This document shows positions 11,740 to 23,074 of a stretch of DNA of 51,408 bases, piece after piece. The DNA is taken from assembly GCA_016802295.1 (NCBI GenBank), contig JAESIW010000178.1, positions 1 through 51,408 on the forward strand, written 5' to 3'. The first letter of the stretch is position 1, and the number at the start of each line of letters is the position of its first letter. A program made the translations under genes and the position numbers. The notes beneath the pieces are model-generated. The model saw nothing but the letters and a program-made list of their open reading frames with translations. It made no database searches and was not told where the DNA came from. The DNA comes from Brachionus rotundiformis. Taxonomy: Eukaryota; Rotifera; Eurotatoria; Ploima; Brachionidae.

Positions 11740-12470
11740 GAAGTTTTTGACAAAACGTCTATATTGGTTGTACATTCTTAGGAACTTTTAAGCTGCCTTA
11801 GATTGACATATGATTTTATATTCTTGATCGCATCAATCTTGTTCAGATCCATCTTAATCCTTTTGCGTAAAATAATATGTCCTAGAATTTTTATTTTTTT
11901 CACAAACCAGCAACACTTTTCTGGAATTATTTTTAGACAAGCTTCTCGAGTTTAGTAAAAACTTGCTTCAGGTGCTCAACATGTAATTCAAAACTTTTTG
12001 AATTTATTGTAATATCATCTAAATAAATTTTTACAGTTTGCCGAATATAATATTTATTATTCTACTAAAAATCTTGAGGAGCATTTTTTAGACCAAAAGG
12101 TAATCTTAAGAATTCAAAATGTCCAATATATGTTGTAAAAGATCTTAATGAGATCGAATTTTCATTCTTTTTTATGTGCCAAAAACCAGATTTTAGATCA
12201 GTAACCAATTTGAGTCCCATAGTCGATCTAGTAAATCAATTATATTAGGTAAAGGACACTTTTCCGAAAATCGTTTTTTACGTTGTAATTTACAATAATC
12301 TATTCAGATTCGCTTCGAGTCATCTTTCTGTGTACTTCTTTATTGGGGGAAGACCAGGGCGACTTAAATGATCGAATTTTTTCATTTTTTGACATTCTAT
12401 TTTGAGGAAATTCCTTTCACTTTGTGATTTTCGGTATGCATGTGTATACACAGGAGGCGTTGATTCATTA
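11740..12470 (-). pseudogene. Ty3/gypsy-like reverse transcriptase relic
   Basis: Read leftward in changing frames, hallmark gypsy RT pieces appear in order: STPPVYTHAYRKS near 12450, FSEKCPLPNIIDLLDRLW near 12250, KLVTDLKSGFWHIKK near 12190, and IGHFEFLRLPFGLKNAP near 12100. Each matches a conserved block of Ty3/gypsy polymerases (PYR, PLPxIxDLLD, LxSGFWxI, FxxLPFGLxNAP). Several frameshifts and stops separate them, and no LTRs were recognised. A long-dead fragment. Confidence 0.7.
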
Positions 12471-12999
12471 ATCAGCCTTATAAAGTTCATTAACCGAACA
12501 AACTCCGAGGTTTACAATAAATGAATCATAAAGATTGGTTGCTTAATTATATAAATCTTTAAAGATCAATTGTTGAGATTGATTTAATTCACTCTTTGGT
12601 ATCATTAATTTAAAAACTGGAGTCTTAAAAAAAAAATCATGTTTTTGTTTTAATTCATCTATATCGGCTGTGAAAACCTGAAAAACATCATAGCTTAACT
12701 CCAATTTGTCTCTATCAAACAATACTTACATGATGGGAATTTAATTAAACAATGAGCTGGGAAATTCCAGCTCTTGTTTAATGGAACTAATCTATTTTAA
12801 GAAGAACATCATGATCATCATGTTCATAAACGATGAATTCTTAAATACATTTTTTCCCACTAATATCAACATCAAGTGGTTAAGTAACACCAGAAGAAAC
12901 ATCAATAATACCTGTAGCGATGAAAGTTGTAATAGACTGCAACAATATCTTGAGAAATTAAACTTGATTTCAATCCATCAATTAGCTCTCACTAAGTAG
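12471..12999. other. Probable decayed gypsy polyprotein, unassigned
   Basis: Lies between the RT relic and the integrase relic. The open frame at 12781-12999 (plus) has no recognisable domain. The minus strand is likely the eroded region before the RT, but I cannot identify a protease or gag motif. Confidence 0.3.
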
Positions 13000-13146
13000 T
13001 ACAAGCAAAAGTTGAATGGTACAAGATGTTTTTTTGCAATTGCACAAATTTTAGAACGAGAGCCCAGTTGGTCGATTGATTTTATCGCATCCACAATCTG
13101 AGCATGTCCTTAACGTCGACATTACTTCTTTCAACCAAGCCTTGTG
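13000..13146 (-). pseudogene. Retroelement integrase C-terminal relic
   Basis: The minus strand reads QGLVERSNVDVKDMLRLWM, then a TAA stop, then NQSTNWALVLKFVQLQKN. This matches the well-known end of the integrase core in gypsy and GIN/KRBA2-type integrases (GLVERxNxDxKxML, then a DNxSTxW region). In reading direction it precedes the RT relic, the reverse of normal gypsy order, so it probably comes from a separate insertion. Confidence 0.65.
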
Positions 13147-13326
13147 ATTGTGAATGTAACTTCTCTCAACCAGGCTTACCGTGTACAATGGTCATCTAAG
13201 GTCAAATCATTTTTAAATTCTGATAATTTGGGCAACAAATACCCTTACATTAATCATTTGAAAAATAAATGGCGCACCAAACAAAGTAAAAATGTAAATA
13301 AGGGAGAATTGATTTTAAATAGCTAA

Positions 13327-14289
13327 AAATTTTTTATGAATATTTTCAAACTTCTTATTGCAGAACTTTACCCTTTGATAACAACCGTAGGGGCCGCTGT
13401 TTAAGTGCACCGTGCGAACAGATTTTCGAAAGCCACGATACCATTTTTAAAAATTATTTTTTAGCTTAAAAAATTTTAGCTTAAAGTTTCTTCCATTTTG
13501 ACGAAATTGGAAGAAAAAATTTAAAAATCTTTTTAAATCTAACATATCTTTTTTTCTTAAATTTGTTTTTGTAAGAAAAATTTTTCTTTTTATTTTATCC
13601 TATTCTCTTACACTCAAGCTTTTTGTGTCTCTTTTAAATATAGTTTCATTAGATTTTATTATTTTATGGCTTTAAGATTTTAATGGAATTGGCTTTACAA
13701 CGAATTAAGCAAAAGGCTTTCTTACGAGACCTATTCATTAGAGATATTCAAAAATATTTGACTTAAGCCTTTAAAGCACTTTTTTTAAAAATTTTAATGA
13801 TCAATATAATTGATATATATCCACCAAATATAATTTAGCTGCTTAAAAAAATTCGAATAGATATATAAGATAATATTTACTTTTATATTCGTTATAAAAT
13901 GGACTTTAAATACGAAAAATCAGAGAAGAAAGAGTTAAAATGATATTTTTTTTCAATTTTCGGAGTTAATTGTTTATTTTGGAGTAATAAAAAATAAATA
14001 CAAATTATTCAGCATATTTTTACATACAAATAGTAAAATTAACGAAATAATCCTCTTATATTTATTTACACCGTTTTCGTTTAAAATAACTCCTAACGAT
14101 GATTATTTTACTCCTACTAAAATAAAAATGACTCCAAAATAGTATTTTTCACATTTATTTTTTTAGAGTACTCAATCTGACGTAGTTTTTAATCAATATT
14201 AAATAGATAATTAATATCTTAATGCTAGAAGCTAGTTGGCAGTACTCTCTTTTTTCTTTTCCTTTTTTAATGATTATTATTTTCATAAT
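13327..14289. other. AT-rich spacer with weak inverted repeats
   Basis: No gene seen. Around 13965-14150 the motif GGAGT-AAT-ATTTTGGAGT recurs in opposite orientations (TTTTGGAGTAAT on the left, ACTCCAAAATAGT on the right), suggesting a small degenerate fold-back element. The rest is low complexity. Confidence 0.35.
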
Positions 14290-16755
14290 CAGAGCACAAA
14301 AAAAAAGGTTAGTAGTAGTAGTACTAGTAGTTTAGAAATATATACTAACGCCTTCCGGCAATTAGATCTATAAGAACTGTGACAGACTTTCGTTTCCTTC
14401 TTTGATCATTATCAAACATTTCTCTGTCGATATCTGCTTTAAAACCATTAAATGTCTCTGATTTGACAGCACTTTACGGTAAAGCATTCCACTTTGAAAC
14501 CACTCTGTTGATTGGAAAGTTATATCTCGATGTAGCTTTTTTGCAAATTTCTTTCTACAGCTTCCTTCATGTTATGTTTCTTCTTAGGTTCAAATTCAGA
14601 CTTGTAGCCAGATTTACATCTTTCATTAAGTTAATATTCTCATTACGGTTGAATATTTTGAACATTTGAATAAGATCTCCTCTTGTTCTCCGGTCTTCAA
14701 AGCTTATTAAGTCCAAAGCCATCAGCCTTACTTGGTAAGACTTCCTTCAAACATTGGACAAGCTTCGTCGCTCTTCTTTGGACTCTTTCGATGATGTCTA
14801 TGTTAGCTTTCGTTGAAGAATTTGATGTCCAGGTACTTAGTTTCATGAGATCATTTTGAAGCTGAGTCGATGCTAATTCATTTTACTTTTCCAATAAACT
14901 TAATAAACTTAATTAATTAGATTTGTTGAATATGATTTGCGTGGCATAAAACCATGCTGCTTCTCATTGATCTACTTGCTCATTAATAAGGAAGTCATGA
15001 TTACATCCCTTAAGATTTTCTCCATAACTTTGCCAACTATCGATATTAACGAGACTGATCTTATTTTGATACAGCGGTTTTTGGGCCACTTTTATGCAGG
15101 GGTGTAACGTTAGCTAACTTGCAACAATTAGGCAAAACACCTTTAGAGAAAGACTTGATAAAAATTTTAAATAAATAGTTCGCTAATCACGCGGAACAAT
15201 TTTTAAGGACCGATGCAACAACTTTGTCAGATCCAGCGGACTTAATTATATCTAATTTGTATAAGTATTTTAGTATATTTTCTTGGCTAAAGCTACTATA
15301 CGCGTTCAAGAAATTTCTGATTTGTTCACAACTGGAAGTCGTATAGTTCATCAGATTCAACTTGATCGTAAACAAAGATCTAAAATACTGATTCAGACTA
15401 TTCACTATTTCTTGACGATCGGTCTTAGTTCCTTCATTTAACTTAATTGCACTAATACAATCTCTGAATTTCATCTTTTTGTTAATGTATGACTAAATTA
15501 CCAAGTAGACTTATTACTTTCGGAAATTTGCACCAGCAAAGCATTCTTTCCAATAAATGTTCGAAAAAGCATTATTCATACCAACATAATCAGCCTTTCG
15601 GTAGTAGAGATCAATATGTTCGAAACGTTTTGGGACAAATTCTTGGATTTTATAACGCCATTCCAAAATAACATGACCATGATTGACATTACCCATTGGT
15701 GCCCAAGTGTTTATTAACGAAATCCTATCTGATGATTGAGTAATGATTTAATCGAGTTTATTTCCATTGGGCCCATCTCCCTTGGTAAATGTTGAGAAGT
15801 TTACGTTATGTGTAAAAGATGCGTCATTCAACGTTTCTATCATGTTTATTTCAACTGACTCCTCATTTACTATCCTGGTAAAACCACTTAAGACTTCGTC
15901 CCACTCAATTTTTGGTTAGTTGAAGTCGACGCAAAGAATAACATCAGTCACCAATTTTAAATCCAGTAAGCCACTAGCTTTATAAATCGCTTCAAAGATT
16001 GGACTGTTATTATTTGAGTTAGGCGGTCTGTAAATGAAGCCGAGCAGAATTCGTTCATAACTACATATTACCGTACATTAAATTTGCTCAATCGGTTTCG
16101 AATTCTTTCAGAAATTCAGGTTCAGTATTCTCAAACCAACGATCTCTTTCTTAACATAAATACAAACACCCCCATGGTTACCCCAATATATCTATGGAAT
16201 AGTTTATAATTGTCGATTTGAAGTAACTTGGTTTCCATCTACTTGAGTCAACAATGCAAATAAGCTCATGAATTTTATTAACTAAAGAAGTTAGGTTCGT
16301 ATAGAAACAATATAAATTCTTACTTCCCTTTGCTCCTCCATCACGCGGTCCACTCCGAAGCGTCCGACGTTCATAACGATAAGGCTTAAAGACTTGAAGT
16401 CTATCTTACTATCGCTTCTCTATCTGTTGATCATAGTTATTCGATTTCTTCTCTCTCATTCCCATAGTCTATCCAATCTCTCTCTATCCTGTCAAAAGCC
16501 ATCATTTCGTATCTTTTGTCAATCTCTTCTTACGTTATTAGCTCCGTTTCTTTGTTCACTTCTACCCTCAGTCATTTGAACTTTTCTAACTTGCCTGTGA
16601 AAACAGCCTCGTATACCAAATCGAAACGATTCGTTCTTTGATTGCGCCTCATAATTTTTCTCTTTCCTTTGTTTTCTAAGTTCTTTTTGAATTATCCTCT
16701 GTTTTACATTCAGGTCTGGGTTAATGTAGACGCCGACGAAATTCGTTAAATTCAT
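14290..16755 (-). pseudogene. CR1/jockey-like non-LTR retrotransposon, decayed
   Basis: Read leftward, the order is that of a LINE: a basic N-terminal piece near 16755-16519 (MNLTNFVGVYINPDLNV); endonuclease pieces at about 15990-15690 (DVILCVDFN, IEWDEVLSGFTRIVN, FSTFTKGDGPNGNKLD); then the start of reverse transcriptase (KYLYKLDIIKSAGSDKVVAS, 15290-15200), CKLANVTPLHKSGPKT, SIVGKVMEKILRDVI, a HGFMP-like block near 14960, and an ERVQRRATKLV tail near 14780. Frames change repeatedly and stops interrupt it, so it is inactive. Its composition is less AT-rich than the surroundings, which fits an insertion. Its 5' end lies only about 260 bp from the start of the next gene. Confidence 0.75.
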
Positions 16756-17019
16756 AAGTATATTTGATTCAGAAAAAACTAGTTTTTTAATCGCTCTCTG
16801 TAGACAAGTGAACGATTACCCGCGGGTGTTTGTCATTGTCAGTTTTAGGACTAATGCGGTCAAAGATCTAATATCTAATCTAATCAAATGATATTTTGTC
16901 TTTATTCGAAAAAAATCTCAATAAATACTTAAATAAGTGTCAAATAGCTTATTGGACTAAAATTTAATTTTAGATAAAGATTAAAAGCAGTTGTTTTTTT
17001 TTTAATTTATTCGCCAATT

Positions 17020-20000
17020 ATGGAGAATATTTTAAATGCAAAAAAAAATCTTTTGGAAAATTACAAAGATCAATTGTCATCGAACAATACACAATTGATT
17101 ATTTTGAGAGATAAAATTGAGCTAAAGAAAAAAGCCCTTGTAAAAGAACAATGCGATTCAACGTTTGAACAAGATAGAATGAGATTCGGTCATTCGTTTT
17201 TAATTGAAGAGAGAAGAGCTCAATTTTTCAAACTACTAAATTTGCAGCAAAGTGGTTTGAAAATATTTTCAAATTTGATCAAGTTTGAGTCAAAAGTGGA
17301 CACATTGATCAAAGTAATTCTCGATGTTGCTGCTAAAAACTTGAGAAATTTTGACATGCTCGATTATGATGATGTTAAAATGCTACAAGCACATGAAATA
17401 CAAGAGCAAAAATTTCATAATATAAGGAAATCTCTTTTTTCTATAGAGAACATGATTAATCAGAACCTAATTGATCAAATAGCCACTAAAATGGTTGAAT
17501 TTAATTATACTCAAAAAGATTTTATTGATAAATTTATTTTGTTCAATTATGTTAACAATCTAAAACAAAATCAATATGCTATCTATCAATATTTGGACAC
17601 TTTTTTAGTTTTAGAACTAAGCAGCAACAGTTTTGACAATGAGAAGAACAAATTTCAAAATTTAATTCAAAATTTGCTTTACGAGGAGTACTTATCGTTT
17701 TTATGTGAGCATATTTATTCCATTCACACTGGTTTAGATGTGAAAAGCTCAGATATCACTGCGCTTTCAAATTGCTACAAAGATTTGAACAAGCTTGATC
17801 TAAAAGCTGACGAAGAGGAGAAAATTTTTCTAAAAAAAATTATTGATTATGCCAAGAAAAAAAATGAAAACGCTTTCGATCAAATTGTTTGCTTTAATTT
17901 GTCGTTTCTATACGAGTATTATGATGGACTAGAAGATCACACCGAGGAACAAATTGAAATTAAATCAAGCATTTCTTTATGGAAAAAAATTTTATACAAA
18001 CGAATGGCCTACATTTTGAATGAAGAAACTGAGAAGCGGAAACATTTGGCTCTGAGCAAAATAGAGTCAACAAATCAATCGGATACAATGCTGAATAAAG
18101 AATTTGATTTGTACAATCAAAAATTAGAACAACTGGAGTCAAGTTTAAGTGAAAAAATGAAAGCGCTCAGCGATATTGATTACAAGATTGCCGAGAAGCA
18201 AGAGCAATATAGCTTTTTGAAAAAGAGCTATTCGGAACAGACTGATGAGCTTGATGCCGAGATATTTAGAATGCAAGAGAGTTTAAAAATAAAAGAAAAA
18301 GATTTGAAAGCTATTGAAAAAAGTGGCGCTAGTCAAGACGCTTCATTGGAAAAATTGCGAACAAACATAGAGCAAGTGAAGGCTAGAAAATTGCAGCTAG
18401 AAAAAAAGGCGAACGCTCTCAAAGAGAAAATTAATGAGCTGAAGCAAAATAAGAACACTTTGCTTAAAGACAAGGCTCAGTATGTAAGCGAAATATCTTG
18501 CTGTAAGTCGGAGAAAAAATTGATTCAAGATCAACAAAACCAATTGGAAAAACAGATAAAGGAAACAATTGCTTGGAAAAATTTTATTCAAATTGTTTAT
18601 GGTCGTTTACTTGATGATAAAAACGCTTTTCAAAAACGAGCTAGTTTGATCAATCAGTTAAACGACTTTAAGAATTTGACTGAATGCTACAAAATTTTGG
18701 TCAAAGAGTTGAATATTGAACAAGTGGATGAAACAATTGAACACATTGCTTGTCAAAATGAGCCCAAGAGGCGGATCGAAATTCAGTCTTGTTTACTCAA
18801 ACTTCTCGCTGAACCAAATATAACACTTGGAAAAGACAGCTTAAATAATCAAAATTTAATTTCCATTGATGCACTTAACATTCACTTTGAGTATGTGTTG
18901 ACTAGTTTAAAAATGTTTTTGAGCAAAGAAATTGATGAATTCGATTTGTATTTTGATTCAGATAATTTTGACTTTTTAACAATTAGAAGCAAAAATATGA
19001 CCTTTGACATTTTTTTCAAGCAAAATTTTGATCCATCTTTGAAGAGATTAATTGACAAAAAGCTTAGAATTAATTATCTCTTTGAGCAAATTTATGAAAC
19101 AGATGATTTTTTTCTAGAATCACAATGTTTGCTGCACAATAAAAATAACAAATTAAAACCATTCATTTTAGGCAGTATGAAAATGGACCAAATTTTAAAT
19201 TCTATTCAAATAGATTATAAAGAATTTTTTTCACACATAGTTAAAAGTGTCAAAATTCTAGCTGGCAACAATATATTTGTGACCGAAAAGAGCATAGAAT
19301 TAAAAGGCTCTAATTTGGCAATGATCGTAGCACAAAACATCGTTCTACCCGAGGCTCTCAAAATAGACACATCGGGTCAAAATGGACAAGAGTTCAAGAA
19401 TGATCAGGCACTTTCATTTTCGTCAATTAAACATGAGGCTGAACCTTTGACTTGTGGTAAAAATGGTGTGAATGGATTTGATGGAGCTAGTGGCCAAAAT
19501 GGTGGTCACATTTATTTAAGAGCTGAAAATCAAATAATTAATTTGGACAAAATAGAGCTATTGAATAGCAGAGGAGGAAATGGAGCTGTGGGACAAAAGG
19601 GAGGCAATGGTCAGAAAGGTGGCAAAGGCCAGGATATTGGCGATGCAAAGGCCGAAGATTTTTCCATGTGTGTTAGAAATCCGGCATTTTCGGCAGCGTT
19701 TGCTCGTGAGCCCGGCTTTTCGCTTGAAACGGGCGATTTTACTCTGACAAGTGAAATAAGTGGGAATGGAGGCGATGCAGGTCAAGCTGGTTTTGGTGGC
19801 CAAGAGGGCCTATTTGGCCAAATAACACTAATCCATTGTGATGACAATTTGAGCACAAATGCTGATGTGAATAGTGCTGAATCTAAATTTGAGTCAAGTG
19901 CCAGTCTAAAGCCATTTCTTGATAGTCTAATTTCGAATAATAAAATTCTTGTCGAAAATGGAAAGCAGGGAACAAATGCCGAAATAAATGGTGTATATGG

Positions 20001-21744
20001 TGGTGATGCTGGCGAGCCGGGCACTTATGGAAGCGACAATGTAATTTACGATAGTTGTTTGTTTAGAAAGAAAGTAAATTTAAAGGGAGATTATAGCAAT
20101 TATCTTGGAAATGGAGGCACTGAGTCCATATTTGAAAAGCCGGACTCATATGCGCTTAATTCAGTCGTATACATTTTAACTAGACTAATTGGATTTGTTT
20201 TTATTGGAGCTCCGTGGATCATGGTTCCTCTTTGTGGCTATTTTATTTATGAGACTTTTTCTGGTCTTAAGGTCCAACAAAGACAGTTAACGGCAGTTAA
20301 AAACAAAAATCATAAAGGCGAAATTCATTTTAAAAATAGATATTGTGACAAAAAGCCCATTAAGCAAGAAAGCGATATGACTGAGAGACGTAGGACCGAT
20401 AAGAGCAAAGGAAAAAATGGAGAAAAAAGTCAATTGAAAAAAGAGACTTCTAGACAAGAGCATAGCAAAGCGTCCGCTTCTAAAAATTTGTTCACAGACA
20501 ATGCTGAAAATGCTTTGGACATGAAAAAAATAATGCAGCTTGAACAGGATCATTCCAAAGAGCAAACAATTGAATCATTGGAGAAGCGAATAAAAAAAGA
20601 TAAAGAACATAGTGATAAACTAAGCGAAACATTGAATCAAATTGAGAAAAATATGCAAGAATTAAATTTAAAAAAAGAATCTGTCCTAAACAAATTAGAA
20701 CAAAATCAAATTGAGCAAAACAATTATCGAACACAATTGGAAGAAACAAATCGTTCAATAGATGAATGTGAAAGTGAAGAACGAGGTTTACAAAATCAGT
20801 ATTTGAATGAAACATCGTCATATCTTGATTTGATCAAGCAAAAGTCGGCCAAACAAATTCAATTTGATTTGAGTGTTAGTGAAGTGAAATGCAAATATGA
20901 AGTAAAAAGTGCCATTGGTGTCAGTTTTACACAAATTAAAAGTCACATTGAATTAACAAGTGAACAATTATCGAACGAAAGAGCTTGTGTTATCATGAAT
21001 TTGAAAAAGGTTGAGAATGAAAAAAAATCAATTGCAAATAAACTAAATGATTTATTAGTACAAGAGTTGGATAATGTTAAATTTCAATCGGATCAAATTA
21101 AAGAAATAAACAAGTTGAATGAAATACAAAAGAATGTTTTGAATAAACAAAATGAAGAGAAAAAATCTCAGCTAAGCCAAGAGACGATGTTGATCAAAGA
21201 ATTCAAGACTGAAAGCAAAACCAGCTCTCAAAAAACAAAACCAGAATTAATTCAAATTAGTCAACGTTCAATTTCCAATCAAAAATACGAAAGTCTATTC
21301 GGTTTTTTTTCCAAATTTAGTTTGTTTAAAAAAGCTCCAAGCTTAAAAGATCTAATTGAACATATAGAACAAACACAGTGTTCGATCAATTCAAATGATA
21401 TGCTTGGAAAACTGGAATTTGTGATTGAAGTTTTGCCATTTTTGAAAAAAAATGAGCAATTTCCTGAGCTAATTAAAATTTTTAATACAATTGTAGAGAA
21501 TAATTCAATGTTCACAATTCTTTATAAACAAATTGCTCTCAATTATTGGTCTTTGGAAGATGTTGTTGATTTTGAAACAATCCAAGCAAATGGTGATGAT
21601 AATGAGGAAGATGGTGATAAAATTGAGTCACTTTCAAAATATAGTCTTGAAGTTTTTTATACACAAAGAGATTCTTTGTCCCCTTTAGAACAACTTATAT
21701 ATAACTTTATTGCTAAAAAAACAGCTGCTTTTTACAGTAAGTAA
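17020..21744 (+). CDS. Giant coiled-coil, glycine-rich membrane protein (first exon of SecA-like gene?)
   Basis: Open frame of 1,574 residues from ATG at 17020. Residues 1-340 are helical and 340-530 form a strong coiled coil. Residues about 780-1005 form an irregular collagen-like glycine-rich tract (GKNGVNGFDGASGQNGG, GGNGAVGQKGGNGQKGGKGQ, NGGDAGQAGFGGQEG). Two hydrophobic stretches near 1045-1085 (VVYILTRLIGFVFIGAPWIM, PLCGYFIYETF) are likely membrane segments. A very charged stretch and a second coiled coil (1170-1400) follow. The frame ends AFYSK, but a textbook donor GTAAGT at 21737-21742 suggests its last codons are intronic. It leaves phase 1, which matches the acceptor at 24354-24355 before the next large exon. 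It may therefore be the N-terminal third of one protein that includes the SecA-like motor. Function unknown. Coding status is sure; fusion is inference. Confidence 0.8.
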   Translation: MENILNAKKNLLENYKDQLSSNNTQLIILRDKIELKKKALVKEQCDSTFEQDRMRFGHSFLIEERRAQFFKLLNLQQSGLKIFSNLIKFESKVDTLIKVILDVAAKNLRNFDMLDYDDVKMLQAHEIQEQKFHNIRKSLFSIENMINQNLIDQIATKMVEFNYTQKDFIDKFILFNYVNNLKQNQYAIYQYLDTFLVLELSSNSFDNEKNKFQNLIQNLLYEEYLSFLCEHIYSIHTGLDVKSSDITALSNCYKDLNKLDLKADEEEKIFLKKIIDYAKKKNENAFDQIVCFNLSFLYEYYDGLEDHTEEQIEIKSSISLWKKILYKRMAYILNEETEKRKHLALSKIESTNQSDTMLNKEFDLYNQKLEQLESSLSEKMKALSDIDYKIAEKQEQYSFLKKSYSEQTDELDAEIFRMQESLKIKEKDLKAIEKSGASQDASLEKLRTNIEQVKARKLQLEKKANALKEKINELKQNKNTLLKDKAQYVSEISCCKSEKKLIQDQQNQLEKQIKETIAWKNFIQIVYGRLLDDKNAFQKRASLINQLNDFKNLTECYKILVKELNIEQVDETIEHIACQNEPKRRIEIQSCLLKLLAEPNITLGKDSLNNQNLISIDALNIHFEYVLTSLKMFLSKEIDEFDLYFDSDNFDFLTIRSKNMTFDIFFKQNFDPSLKRLIDKKLRINYLFEQIYETDDFFLESQCLLHNKNNKLKPFILGSMKMDQILNSIQIDYKEFFSHIVKSVKILAGNNIFVTEKSIELKGSNLAMIVAQNIVLPEALKIDTSGQNGQEFKNDQALSFSSIKHEAEPLTCGKNGVNGFDGASGQNGGHIYLRAENQIINLDKIELLNSRGGNGAVGQKGGNGQKGGKGQDIGDAKAEDFSMCVRNPAFSAAFAREPGFSLETGDFTLTSEISGNGGDAGQAGFGGQEGLFGQITLIHCDDNLSTNADVNSAESKFESSASLKPFLDSLISNNKILVENGKQGTNAEINGVYGGDAGEPGTYGSDNVIYDSCLFRKKVNLKGDYSNYLGNGGTESIFEKPDSYALNSVVYILTRLIGFVFIGAPWIMVPLCGYFIYETFSGLKVQQRQLTAVKNKNHKGEIHFKNRYCDKKPIKQESDMTERRRTDKSKGKNGEKSQLKKETSRQEHSKASASKNLFTDNAENALDMKKIMQLEQDHSKEQTIESLEKRIKKDKEHSDKLSETLNQIEKNMQELNLKKESVLNKLEQNQIEQNNYRTQLEETNRSIDECESEERGLQNQYLNETSSYLDLIKQKSAKQIQFDLSVSEVKCKYEVKSAIGVSFTQIKSHIELTSEQLSNERACVIMNLKKVENEKKSIANKLNDLLVQELDNVKFQSDQIKEINKLNEIQKNVLNKQNEEKKSQLSQETMLIKEFKTESKTSSQKTKPELIQISQRSISNQKYESLFGFFSKFSLFKKAPSLKDLIEHIEQTQCSINSNDMLGKLEFVIEVLPFLKKNEQFPELIKIFNTIVENNSMFTILYKQIALNYWSLEDVVDFETIQANGDDNEEDGDKIESLSKYSLEVFYTQRDSLSPLEQLIYNFIAKKTAAFYSK

Positions 21745-21796
21745 TCTATTTTTATTAGTATTATTTTACATAAAATGCTTTTATTTTTTTGTGTAG

Positions 21797-22850
21797 CTTG
21801 GCATTCCCAGGTCGGAAATCTTATTTAAGATCTTATAAGATTGAATTAGACAAAAAATCCATTCAAAATCTTTTACCATTCCTAAAAATTGTCTTTGTTT
21901 TTCTTATTTAATAAGATTTTTTAAAACAATTTTTAAGGTTCTTGATTAGAATCTTAACGAATCTAGATGCAAAATTTCTTATAATATCTTTACTTGATCT
22001 TAATTAAGATTCTTAAGTCGATTCTTGTAAAGCCTTTGCCTAAAAGTTGTTAAAAGTTCTTTATAAGATCTCATGTTAGTATTTCAAAGTCATTTTAAGA
22101 TAAGATTTTTCAAGAAAATTTTTTAAGATCTTATTTACTAATCATAAATAATCTTTTGCTATTAAGATAATATTAAGATCTGGTAAGTTATAAGAATATA
22201 ATATATTAAAAGTCTTAATAAAAAATAAAATAAGAAGAAAATACGATTTTTGATGGAATTTTATTTCAATGTGTTTTTTTAATAAAATGACTTTAAATAT
22301 TTAATCGTGTTCATCTTCATTTAGATACTCAATTTAAAAAAAAAATTGTCACTTTCTCATAAATAATACATTTTGATATGATATCATCAGCATAAATTAT
22401 CAATATATTGTCTGTTTTTTCACAAACTGAAAAAAAATTGTCAAAAATATTGTTCCTCTTTAACGTTTGAAGATTATTTTGAATTCTTACTTTTAAGTCA
22501 TCAAAAAGACACATCTTAGTCGTTTTTAAAGCAAACAAAAAATTTTCAATCTCTATAAAATGATTTTCCTTCAACCGTGGACTTTAAAGAATAACTTGAA
22601 GTATTTTCACAAGCTTTTTTGTAATTTGTAGAATGAAAAATCAAAATAATAATTTTCATTTAAATTTACTCTTAATGAAATCACTTGTTTGGTTTCTCTA
22701 AGAAAAAATAATATTCCAAGATAATAAGTTTTCATTTAAATACAATTAAATTATAATTAAAGATCTTATATGGATCTTTTAAGAAAAAAAAGTCTTAATT
22801 TTACTTTTTTTTTCCTAGTCTCTTATAAGATCCGTTACCGAACCATGCAA
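21797..22850. mobile_element. Probable DNA transposon with AAGATCTTA subterminal repeats
   Basis: Both edges are packed with direct and inverted copies of AAGATCTTA-like motifs (about 21820-22200 and 22760-22890). The outer edges are loosely complementary: TTGGCATTCCCAGGTCGG on the left, against TTTGCATGGTTCGGTAAC read inward from the right. Dense subterminal motifs inside imperfect terminal inverted repeats are typical of hAT and related elements, where they bind transposase. The termini and target duplication are not clear, and no intact transposase is present. Confidence 0.4.
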
Positions 22851-23074
22851 AGTTCTGTTACTGAAAGTATAAGATCTTGTTTCAAGTTTTAGAATTTTTG
22901 AAGTCTTAAAATAGGTCTACAAAGTGTATTAGTTGTTATACAGATTTAAATGTATGGAAAAGCTTTGCAATTAAATTTAATCATTTTTTAATGCATGTGT
23001 AGTTTTGCAAATCTGCAAAAATTCTGCAGAAATCTAATTTAGATGATACAACCTTTCTATCGGTAGATGTTAAA

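Noticed and set aside
14463..14669. 68-codon plus-strand frame
   Set aside because: Antisense of the decayed LINE reverse-transcriptase region.
17960..21515. Minus-strand frames within the 17-21.7 kb gene
   Set aside because: Antisense shadows of a long intact frame, with no domains.
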